The notes under the pieces: model-generated
The model's input: the letters and a program-made list of their open reading frames with translations, nothing else
The model's database searches: none
Told to the model about the DNA's origin: nothing
Made by a program: the position numbers and the translations under genes
NCBI GenBank assembly: GCA_038250675.1
Contig: JBBSCB010000007.1
Location: forward strand, 1-64,000
Direction: 5' to 3'
DNA length: 64,000 nucleotides
DNA from: JAICUF01 sp038250675
GTDB lineage: Bacteria > Gemmatimonadota > Gemmatimonadetes > Gemmatimonadales > GWC2-71-9
Shown here: positions 1-6,843 of the stretch, piece by piece
Layout of the letters: every line of letters starts with the position of its first letter
Position numbering within the stretch: position 1 is the stretch's first letter

Positions 1-2
1 AT

Positions 3-953
3 GCGCTGGCCGCGGTGGCGGCCGCTGATCGCGCGCTCACGGCGCTGGAGCGGCTCGAGCCGGAAGCCCAGCCGTGGCGCGAGCTCCTCGACACGGCCTA
101 TGTCAACCTCAGCGAGCTGGCGCGCGCCGCCGCCGACTACGCTGGTCGCGTGCAGGAAGACCCGGCGCGGCTGGCCCAGGTCGAAGCGCGCCGCGACCTC
201 CTGTTCCGGCTGATGCAGAAGCACGGCCCATCGATCGGGGACGTGCTCCACACCCGCCGCGACGCGGCGGCCGAGCTGGAGCTGCTGGACACGGCCGCGC
301 TGGACCTCAGGACGCTGGCTGCCCGACGCGCCGCGGGCGAGCGCGCGCTGGTGGATGCATGCACCGCTTTGACTGCTCGGCGACGTGCCGCGGGCGACCG
401 GCTGGGGCGCGCGGTCAACCGGCTGCTGCCGCGGCTGGGACTGCCGGGCGGCAAGCTGGCGGTCGTGCTGGCGCCGCTGGCGGCGCCCGGTGCGACGGGT
501 GCAGAGTCGGTCGTGTTCACCGTGCAACTCAACGTGGGGCTCGATGCGCGGCCGCTGGCTCGCGCCGCATCGGGCGGCGAGCTCTCCCGGCTCATGCTGG
601 CGCTCAAGGTGGTCCTCGCCCGGCACGATGCCGTTGCCACGCTGGTCTTCGATGAGGTGGACCAGGGGATCGGCGGCGAGGTCGGGGCACAGGTGGGTGC
701 GGCGCTGGCTGAGGTCGCCGAGTGGCACCAGGTGCTCGTCATCACCCACCTCCCGCAGATCGCGGCCCGCGCCGAGCAGCATCTGGTGGTGTCCAAGGAA
801 GCGCGCGGCGGCATCGCGACCAGTGATGTCACCGTGATCCACGGCGAGGACCGCGTCCTCGAGCTCGCCCGCATGCTGGGTGATGCGGAGGGCGAGGCGG
901 CTCGGCGTCATGCGCAGGCGCTGCTGGGCGGCAGCCGCGCCGGGCGGCACTAG
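3..953 (+). CDS. recN: DNA repair protein RecN, C-terminal part (5' end outside window)
   Basis: RecN is an SMC-like ATPase that acts in recombinational repair of double-strand breaks. The frame is open from the first base of the window, so about 316 C-terminal residues are seen and the N-terminal ATPase half and Walker A lie upstream. Visible motifs are the ABC signature SGGELSRLMLALK (near base 570), the Walker B stretch TLVFDEVDQGIGG and the switch segment VITHLPQIAARA, preceded by a coiled-coil-rich region full of Ala, Leu and Arg. It ends in TAG. galK follows in another frame about 30 bases later. The family assignment is firm from the order of these motifs. Confidence 0.93.
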   Translation, partial: ALAAVAAADRALTALERLEPEAQPWRELLDTAYVNLSELARAAADYAGRVQEDPARLAQVEARRDLLFRLMQKHGPSIGDVLHTRRDAAAELELLDTAALDLRTLAARRAAGERALVDACTALTARRRAAGDRLGRAVNRLLPRLGLPGGKLAVVLAPLAAPGATGAESVVFTVQLNVGLDARPLARAASGGELSRLMLALKVVLARHDAVATLVFDEVDQGIGGEVGAQVGAALAEVAEWHQVLVITHLPQIAARAEQHLVVSKEARGGIATSDVTVIHGEDRVLELARMLGDAEGEAARRHAQALLGGSRAGRH

Positions 954-982
954 TTTCCGGCGCGCCCCGCGTCGCCGCCGAG

Positions 983-2098
983 CTGTTCCAGCGCGCGTTT
1001 GACGCCCACGCCGAACTGGCCGCGTCCGCGCCGGGCCGGGTCAATCTCATTGGCGAGCATACCGACTACAACGGTGGCCCCGTACTGCCGCTGGCGATTT
1101 CGCGCCGCACCACCGTCGTGGTCGGCGAGGCACCGGCCTGGGAGCTGGTGTCGGCGATCGACGGCATCGTGCATCGGGTGGATCCCGACGCACCCATGGC
1201 GCACGCGTGGACCGACTACATCGTCGGGGTGATCCGCGAGCTGCGCCGGCTTCGCTCGGCGCCGCGCGGTGCGCGCGTCGCGGTGGCCTCGACTGTTCCC
1301 GTCGGTGCCGGACTCTCGTCCTCCGCCGCACTCACGGTCGCGGCCGCCAAGGCACTGAGCGCCCTGGCGGGGCGCCGGCTCAGCGCCGCGCGGCTGATTG
1401 ATGTCGCGTCGCTCGCGGAGCACGAGCAGGTGGGTGTTCGGGGCGGGCGGATGGACCAGACGATCGCCGTGCTGGCACGGCGCGGGACGGCGCTGCTCGT
1501 CGAGACGGACACCGGAATCACCCGGCCGGTGCCGATGGCCCACCGGATTTGGGTCATTGAAACCGGCGTCGTACACCGGTTGACCGCGGGTCAGCTCAAT
1601 CAGCGGCATGCCGAGTGTGAGGCGGCGCTGCTCGAGCTCCACGGCCGGTGGCCGGCTCTTGATGCTCTGGCCCATTTGCCGCTTTCCGATCTTCCCGCGG
1701 CCGTGGCACTTCTGCCGGATGTGCTGGGACGCCGGGTGCGGCACATTGTCACCGAAGCCGCCCGCGTCCGCACCGCAGTTGCGGCGCTTGAAGCCGGCGA
1801 CCTGCCGGCGCTCGGTCGGACGCTGTTCGAGGGGCACGAGTCGCTGCGGTGCGACTACGAATCGAGCTGTGCCGAGGCGGACTTGCTGGTCGCGTCGGCA
1901 GCGCGCCACGGGGCGCTCGGTGCGCGGCTCACCGGTGCCGGGTGGGGCGGGGCGGTCCTGATGCTGGCGAGCCCGGCACGGGAGCGCGAGATTCTCCGGC
2001 GGGTGTCGGACGAGTTTGCGGGCGCCTACGGGCGCCGGCCGGTGGCCTGGTCCACCGCGGCGTCGGCCGGCGTCCGGCGGGAGGCCACGGAGTGGTGA
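983..2098 (+). CDS. galK: Galactokinase (GHMP kinase), start codon unclear
   Basis: Galactokinase phosphorylates galactose at C1 in the Leloir pathway. The frame shows the galactokinase signature GRVNLIGEHTDYNGG (from base 1034), the GHMP ATP-binding loop VPVGAGLSSSAAL and the C-terminal GHMP motif RLTGAGWGGAV. The frame is open from 884, after an in-frame TGA at 881-883, but holds no ATG, GTG or TTG before a GTG at 1118, which already lies beyond the signature motif. CTG at 983 would give an N-terminus of normal family length (about 371 aa) and is my tentative start; CTG at 1016 is a shorter option. A small indel or sequence error near the 5' end is also possible. No other Leloir genes are in the window. 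Confidence 0.8.
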   Translation: MFQRAFDAHAELAASAPGRVNLIGEHTDYNGGPVLPLAISRRTTVVVGEAPAWELVSAIDGIVHRVDPDAPMAHAWTDYIVGVIRELRRLRSAPRGARVAVASTVPVGAGLSSSAALTVAAAKALSALAGRRLSAARLIDVASLAEHEQVGVRGGRMDQTIAVLARRGTALLVETDTGITRPVPMAHRIWVIETGVVHRLTAGQLNQRHAECEAALLELHGRWPALDALAHLPLSDLPAAVALLPDVLGRRVRHIVTEAARVRTAVAALEAGDLPALGRTLFEGHESLRCDYESSCAEADLLVASAARHGALGARLTGAGWGGAVLMLASPAREREILRRVSDEFAGAYGRRPVAWSTAASAGVRREATEW

Positions 2099-2120
2099 GG
2101 CGAGGTGTTGCGCTGGTCAG

Positions 2121-2204
2121 ACCCGGGTGGCGAAATCGGTAGACGCAAGGGACTTAAAATCCCTTGAGCTTCGGCTCGTGCGGGTTCGAGTCCCGCCCCG
2201 GGTA
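2121..2204 (+). tRNA. tRNA-Leu (anticodon UAA)
   Basis: The 84-nt sequence folds as a class II tRNA. The acceptor stem is ACCCGGG/CCCGGGT with discriminator A2204. A D-arm is present, followed by the anticodon stem AGGGA/TCCCT with loop CTTAAAA (anticodon TAA), a long variable arm (TGAGCTTCGGCTCGT) and the T-arm GCGGG-TTCGAGT-CCCGC. CCA is not encoded; the next bases are CTATGG, and that ATG is the start of rfbB. galK ends 22 bases upstream and I see no promoter in that gap, so the tRNA may be cut from a longer transcript. Confidence 0.95.
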
Positions 2205-2206
2205 CT

Positions 2207-3277
2207 ATGGAATCGCCGTCATCTCCGCCCGCATCGACCCCGCCTTCTGCCGTGCTCGTCACCGGCGGCGCTGGCTTCATCGGGTCTGCCCTGGTGCGTG
2301 CCCTCGTGGCGGCGGGCGCGTCGCGCGTCATCAATGTCGACAAGCTGACCTACGCCGGGAACCCGGATGCCGTGGCGTCGGTCGCTGGGGACCCCCGGTA
2401 CCAGTTCGAGCGTGCCGATGTCTGCGATGGGCCGGCGCTGCGCCAGATCCTCGCGCGCCATCGACCGGCGACCATCTTCCATCTGGCGGCGGAATCACAC
2501 GTGGATCGGTCGATCGACGCGCCGGCCGATTTCGTGATGACCAACGTCGTCGGCACCTTCCGGCTGCTGGAAGAGTCCCAAATCTACTGGACGGCGCTGG
2601 CGTCGGCGGAGCGCGAGGCGTTCCGGCTTGTCCACGCCTCGACCGACGAAGTGTTCGGCTCGCTGGACACCGGCGGCCGCTTCATCGAGCACTCACCCTA
2701 CGCACCCAACTCCCCCTATGCGGCAAGCAAGGCCGGCAGCGACCACCTCGTGCGCGCCTGGCATCGCACCTACGGTCTCCCGGTCATCGTCACCCATTCC
2801 ACCAACAACTACGGCCCGTGGCAGCTCCCCGAGAAATTGATCCCCCTGATGATCCATCACGCCGCGGCGGGTCGGCCGCTGCCGGTCTACGGAGATGGCC
2901 GTCATGTACGCGACTGGATCCATGTGGATGATCACGTCGCCGCGCTCCGCTGTATCGCAGACCGAGGCGTGCCCGGCGGCCGCTATCTGATCGGAGCAGG
3001 GGAGGAGCGGACAAATCTCGACGTGGTGCACATGATCTGCGATCTGCTCGATGAACTGCGTCCCGATCCATCGCTTGGCTTGCGGCGGGAACTCGTCCGC
3101 TTTGTCGCCGACCGCCCGGGCCACGATCGGCGCTATGCGCTGGACGCCGCGTCAACGCGCGCGCTCGGCTGGGCGCCACAGCGGCGCTTTGACGAGGGCC
3201 TGCGGGAGACCGTGCGCTGGTATCTGGCGCACCGCCTCAACCGTCAGATCCCTTCGTTGGGCCCGACGATGATGTAG
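2207..3277 (+). CDS. rfbB: dTDP-glucose 4,6-dehydratase
   Basis: An extended short-chain dehydrogenase that converts dTDP-glucose to dTDP-4-keto-6-deoxyglucose for deoxysugar and cell-surface glycan synthesis. It has 356 residues, normal for the family. Visible motifs are the NAD-binding GGAGFIGS near the N-terminus, STDEVFGSL with the catalytic Asp-Glu pair, the YAASKAGSDHL Tyr-x3-Lys motif and NNYGPWQLPEKLIP. The ATG lies only 2 nt after the tRNA-Leu 3' end, leaving no room for an independent ribosome-binding site. No rfbA, rfbC or rfbD is in the window. The 3' end overlaps the convergent prepilin gene by 34 bp. Confidence 0.93.
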   Translation: MESPSSPPASTPPSAVLVTGGAGFIGSALVRALVAAGASRVINVDKLTYAGNPDAVASVAGDPRYQFERADVCDGPALRQILARHRPATIFHLAAESHVDRSIDAPADFVMTNVVGTFRLLEESQIYWTALASAEREAFRLVHASTDEVFGSLDTGGRFIEHSPYAPNSPYAASKAGSDHLVRAWHRTYGLPVIVTHSTNNYGPWQLPEKLIPLMIHHAAAGRPLPVYGDGRHVRDWIHVDDHVAALRCIADRGVPGGRYLIGAGEERTNLDVVHMICDLLDELRPDPSLGLRRELVRFVADRPGHDRRYALDAASTRALGWAPQRRFDEGLRETVRWYLAHRLNRQIPSLGPTMM

Positions 3278-3717
3278 GTGAGAGTGTTGCCGATCACGAA
3301 GTAGGGCGCCCCGCCGGCGGCACTCGCCGCGAGGGCGGACATCAGGCTCGGATCGGCCGACGTCGCGGTCACGCCAAGCTGCATGACGCCGTTGCCGGCG
3401 CTGGGCGAGCCGTCCGCGGCCATGAAATTCTCCCAGTCCAGCGTGAACTGCGGGCGGTTGAACGTGAAGCCCTGGCGCAGATAGGTGGCCAGGCCGGGCG
3501 GCACGACGCCGGGGCCCGTTTCCGGCGGCCACGACTCGTGATCCGCCCAGTAGTTGTACGCGGCCAGCCGGATGCCATTCAGCTCGGTCGCGACGCCCGA
3601 CGCCACGGCGCGGTTCCGCAGGTCGATGTAGCGCAGCGTGGCGAGCCCCGCCAGGATCCCGATCACGATCATCACGATGAGGATCTCGATGAACGTGAAT
3701 CCGCGGCGACTGCTCAC
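3244..3717 (-). CDS. Type IV prepilin-like (pseudopilin) protein
   Basis: A 157-aa protein with a class III (prepilin) signal: a short basic leader MSSRRG, the cleavage site G6/F7, Glu at +5 of the mature form (FTFIE), and a hydrophobic helix ILIVMIVIGILAGLA. Such proteins are processed by prepilin peptidase and assemble into pili or type II secretion pseudopili. The C-terminal domain (NYWADHESWPPE and a Gly/Ala-rich tail) is not assignable further. It is the last gene of a three-gene minus-strand set and overlaps the preceding gene by ATGA. Its end overlaps rfbB by 34 bp. Confidence 0.85.
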   Translation of the reverse strand: MSSRRGFTFIEILIVMIVIGILAGLATLRYIDLRNRAVASGVATELNGIRLAAYNYWADHESWPPETGPGVVPPGLATYLRQGFTFNRPQFTLDWENFMAADGSPSAGNGVMQLGVTATSADPSLMSALAASAAGGAPYFVIGNTLTYIIVGPNEGI

Positions 3718-4205
3718 TTGCCCCTCCGGAGCAGGACGTCGTAGCTATGTCCCACGAAGGCGCGCAGCGAGTCGGTGGAGCGGTAGGTCAGCGCCGCCGC
3801 CCCGTGCGTACCGCGCAGCAGATAGCTGTCACCGTTCTTGACGTACTCGATGCCGGGGATCGGCACGCCGGTTTCCTCGATCCGCTCCGGCAGCGCGCCG
3901 TGCACCCGGCGGAACCGCACGATGCGCTGTGCCTCGAGACCGATGGCAAGCCGGAGACTGGCATCCTCCACCTCGGGCTTGGCGTCGAACCGGTCGGCCC
4001 ACGGGACCCACGGCGGCTGAACCACCGCGATGGCGCCGATGACGACGACCGCCAGGGCCAGCAGCAGCCACGCAAACGGACGCACTCGCCGGTGCGGCCG
4101 GATGGCGGCCTCCTCCGCCCGCCGCTCGGCGGCCGACTTGAGCGCCTGATCGTACGCGTCGATGAGCGCACGCTTCTCGGGTGTCGGCGGCACGGGATTG
4201 CTCAT
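3714..4205 (-). CDS. Hypothetical single-pass membrane protein
   Basis: A 163-aa protein that I do not recognise. The first 42 residues are charged and probably cytoplasmic. A hydrophobic helix follows at about residues 43-62 (PFAWLLLALAVVVIGAIAVV), then a soluble domain of about 100 residues that includes RIVRFRRVHGALPERI. It overlaps the prepilin gene downstream and the receiver gene upstream by ATGA, so the three are probably co-translated. Position between a receiver protein and a prepilin suggests a role in a pilus or secretion apparatus, but that is inference from context only. Confidence 0.7.
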   Translation of the reverse strand: MSNPVPPTPEKRALIDAYDQALKSAAERRAEEAAIRPHRRVRPFAWLLLALAVVVIGAIAVVQPPWVPWADRFDAKPEVEDASLRLAIGLEAQRIVRFRRVHGALPERIEETGVPIPGIEYVKNGDSYLLRGTHGAAALTYRSTDSLRAFVGHSYDVLLRRGK

Positions 4206-4579
4206 GCGGTGACGCTCTCGCCCGCCAGTGCTCGGCGGATCTGATCGGGGAAGTCTCGGATATCGATCGGCTTGGTGATGTACCCGTCGAAGCCGGCCTG
4301 CGTCGCGCGCTCGCGGTCACCCGCCATCGCATGCGCGGTCAGCGCCACGACCCGCACGCGCGTGGCCGACAAGGTGCGCAGCTCCTCCAGCAGGGCAAAC
4401 CCGTCGCGCCCCGGGAGCTGAATGTCCATGAGGACCAGCGCGGGCTGCTCGCGTTCGACCGCCGCGAGCAGCCCCTCGCCGCCGCTGAGCGCGATGACGT
4501 CATGGCCCATCAGGGACAGGATCGTGCGGAACAGCTTCATGTTGTCGGGGCTGTCCTCCACGATCAGGATCTTCGCCAT
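4202..4579 (-). CDS. Single-domain response regulator (DivK/CheY-like receiver)
   Basis: A 125-aa receiver domain with no output domain. The acidic pocket is E8/D9, the phospho-acceptor Asp is D52 (LVLMDIQLPG), the switch Thr is T81 (ALTAH) and the conserved Lys is K103 (YITKPID). The start (EDSPDNMKLF) resembles DivK-type regulators. The ATG at 4579 gives exactly a receiver domain; longer in-frame extensions run antisense over aroA and are not credible. No partner histidine kinase is nearby. It heads the minus-strand trio with the membrane protein and the prepilin. Confidence 0.9.
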   Translation of the reverse strand: MAKILIVEDSPDNMKLFRTILSLMGHDVIALSGGEGLLAAVEREQPALVLMDIQLPGRDGFALLEELRTLSATRVRVVALTAHAMAGDRERATQAGFDGYITKPIDIRDFPDQIRRALAGESVTA

Positions 4580-4603
4580 TGGCGCTCGCGGTCGTGGGCG
4601 GCG

Positions 4604-4632
4604 TTGAGATTCAGTCCCTGTATAAGTACGAT
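4604..4632 (+). promoter_or_regulatory. Candidate sigma70-type promoter for aroA-cmk
   Basis: TTGAGA (4604-4609), a 17-bp spacer, then TACGAT (4627-4632). Transcription would start near 4639, leaving a leader of about 77 nt before aroA. The 136-bp gap must also hold the divergent promoter for the receiver gene; a possible minus-strand -35 TTGCCC sits at 4651-4646, with a weak -10. Judged by eye only. Confidence 0.45.
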
Positions 4633-4715
4633 AGAGCCGCGCCGCGGGCAACTCGCGGCGCGTTCCCCGCTGCCAAGGCCGGTCGTCCCATGCTCCAGCC
4701 CCAACCCCGCCACCG

Positions 4716-5978
4716 ATGCGCGTGAGCGGCACCGTGCGCGTCCCGGGGGACAAGAGCATCACCCATCGCGCGTTGCTGCTGGCTGCGATGGCCCGCGGCC
4801 GGAGCCACATCGGCGGCGCCCTGACCTCCCTTGACGCACGCTCCAGCGCGCGCGTGCTCCGGCAGCTCGGCGCCGCCATCAGCCGGCTGCGCGACGGCGC
4901 CGTGATCGCCGTCGATGGGTGTGGCCGCCTCCGCCGCCCCGCGCGGACACTCGATTGCGGCAACTCGGGCACGACCGCCCGCCTGCTCACTGGTCTGCTC
5001 GCGGCCCATCGGTTCCGCGCCACGCTCAGCGGCGATCGATCGCTGCGCCGCCGGCCGATGCGCCGGGTCACCGATCCGCTGACGCTCATGGGTGCGCGGT
5101 TCGCCATGGACGGCGATGGCCTGCCGCTCGAGGTGCGCGGCGGGCCGCTCCGTCCCATTCGCTACGACATGCCGGTCTCCAGCGCCCAGATCAAGAGCGC
5201 GCTCCTCCTGGCGGGCCTGGCCGGTGGCGTGGCCGTTGCCCTGCGGGAGCCCACCGGCCAGTCGCGCGACCACACCGAGCGGCTGCTCGGCGCCTTCGGC
5301 TTTCCCATCGGGCTCCGGGACGGCTGGCTCGAGTTCGAGCCGGCGGGACGGATCGCGCCGTTCGATCTCCAGGTGCCGGGCGACATCTCCTCGGCCGCGT
5401 TCCTCATCGGTGCCGCGCTCCTGGCCGAAGGCGGCGAGCTCCGGCTGAGCGGTGTCGGCGTCAATCCCACCCGCACCGGCTCGCTCGCGGTGCTCCGACG
5501 GATGGGCGCCACGCTGGAGATCGTTGCCGGCGGCTCCGAGCTGGCCGAGCCGGTGGCGGACGTCATCGTGGCGCCGACGCCGCTTCGGGGGGCCGACGTC
5601 GCCGCCGCGGAGATTCCGGGGCTCATCGACGAGATTCCGCTCCTGGCGGTGCTCGCCTCGCGCGCGGAAGGGGTCAGCGTCTTCCACGAGGTGGGCGAGC
5701 TCCGGGTGAAGGAGAGTGACCGCCTGGCGCTGATCGCGGAGAATCTGCGCGCCGTCGGCGCCCGGGCGGAGGCGAGCGGCAACACGCTCCACGTGGAGGG
5801 CGGCGCGGCGCCCCCGCGCGGGCGCGTGCGCACCGCTGGCGATCACCGGCTGGCCATGGCGTTCGCCGTGCTCGGGACGGTGCGCGGCGCGCGCGTCACC
5901 GTGGACGACCGCCGCTGCGCCGACGTGAGCTTCCCGGGGTTCGACGCGCTGCTGCGCCAGATCGGAGGCCGGCGATGA
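4716..5978 (+). CDS. aroA: 3-phosphoshikimate 1-carboxyvinyltransferase (EPSP synthase)
   Basis: Transfers the enolpyruvyl group of PEP to shikimate-3-phosphate, the sixth step of the shikimate pathway. It has 420 residues, within family range. Visible motifs are VPGDKSITHRALLL at the N-terminus (phosphate-binding Lys and Ser), LDCGNSGTTARLL, the VSSAQIKSALLLAGL segment and the C-terminal RVKESDRL and GDHRLAMAF. The ATG at 4716 places the first motif where it belongs. The gene ends with an ATGA overlap into cmk. aroA-cmk-rpsA is the same order as in many proteobacteria. Confidence 0.96.
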   Translation: MRVSGTVRVPGDKSITHRALLLAAMARGRSHIGGALTSLDARSSARVLRQLGAAISRLRDGAVIAVDGCGRLRRPARTLDCGNSGTTARLLTGLLAAHRFRATLSGDRSLRRRPMRRVTDPLTLMGARFAMDGDGLPLEVRGGPLRPIRYDMPVSSAQIKSALLLAGLAGGVAVALREPTGQSRDHTERLLGAFGFPIGLRDGWLEFEPAGRIAPFDLQVPGDISSAAFLIGAALLAEGGELRLSGVGVNPTRTGSLAVLRRMGATLEIVAGGSELAEPVADVIVAPTPLRGADVAAAEIPGLIDEIPLLAVLASRAEGVSVFHEVGELRVKESDRLALIAENLRAVGARAEASGNTLHVEGGAAPPRGRVRTAGDHRLAMAFAVLGTVRGARVTVDDRRCADVSFPGFDALLRQIGGRR

Positions 5979-6691
5979 GCGGAGCCGTCATTGCGATCGA
6001 CGGGCCGGCGGCATCGGGCAAGTCGAGTACCGCCGCGGCCGTGGCCGCGGCACTCGGGTTTGCCCATCTCGATTCCGGCGCGCTCTATCGGGGCGTGACG
6101 CTGGTGGGACTGCGCGAACTCGATCGCCTGGGCCAGCAGGGACCCCCGGCGGAGTTGCTCGATGCGGAGACGATGCTCCGCGCCACCGAGGAACGCGGCC
6201 TGGCGCTCTTTCCCGACGGTACCGGATTCTCCGCCTATCTCGAAGGCGAGCCGGTGGACGATGCGATCCGCGGCGCCGAGGTGACGCGCCACGTCTCGGC
6301 GGTGTCGGCGCTGCCCGCGGTCCGCGAATGGGTCAACAGCCGGCTGCGGGCGCTGGTGCGCGAGGGGCGCGACGTCGTGGTGGACGGCCGGGACATCGGC
6401 ACCGTGGTCTTTCCCGAGGCCGACCTCAAGATCTTTCTCACCGCCACCGCTGAGGCCCGGGCCGGCCGGCGCATCAGCCAGCGGGGGCACGTGGTGGACG
6501 CGGCGGAGCTCGCTCGCGAGGCGGCGGCACTCAGCGCCCGCGACGCCGCTGATTCCTCCCGCGACGTGGCGCCGCTCCGCCGGGCCGATGACGCGGTGGA
6601 CCTGGACACCACCCGGTTGGGCTTTGCCGAGCAGGTGGCCCGGATCCTGATGCTCGCGCGGGCCTGCCTCGGCCGCCGGGACTTGCCGTAG
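5975..6691 (+). CDS. cmk: Cytidylate kinase
   Basis: Phosphorylates CMP and dCMP. It has 238 residues. Motifs are the P-loop GPAASGKSST near the N-terminus, LDSGALYRGVT for nucleotide binding, VVVDGRDIGTVVFPEADLK, and the lid and C-terminal stretch DSSRDVAPLRRADDAVDLDT. The ATG overlaps the aroA stop by ATGA, implying translational coupling. rpsA follows after 152 bp that contain a promoter. Confidence 0.95.
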   Translation: MSGAVIAIDGPAASGKSSTAAAVAAALGFAHLDSGALYRGVTLVGLRELDRLGQQGPPAELLDAETMLRATEERGLALFPDGTGFSAYLEGEPVDDAIRGAEVTRHVSAVSALPAVREWVNSRLRALVREGRDVVVDGRDIGTVVFPEADLKIFLTATAEARAGRRISQRGHVVDAAELAREAAALSARDAADSSRDVAPLRRADDAVDLDTTRLGFAEQVARILMLARACLGRRDLP

Positions 6692-6711
6692 ATCGTTCCC
6701 AGCGCTATGCT
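6683..6711 (+). promoter_or_regulatory. Candidate promoter for rpsA
   Basis: TTGCCG (6683-6688), a 17-bp spacer, then TATGCT (6706-6711), overlapping the end of cmk. Transcription from about 6718 would give a leader of about 126 nt before rpsA. S1 autoregulates through its leader in other bacteria, so this leader may be regulatory, but I see no defined structure in it. Confidence 0.5.
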
Positions 6712-6843
6712 TACAGGTTCCCCGCCTGGCACTTCGGCCGGTCGGGGGACGCGCGCGCCATCCGGCGCCCCGGTGGCGGTCCCGATGGACGCCGCAGCGC
6801 TCACTCTTTTTCCCGCGGCCCCGCCGGCGCGGCACGACAAAGG

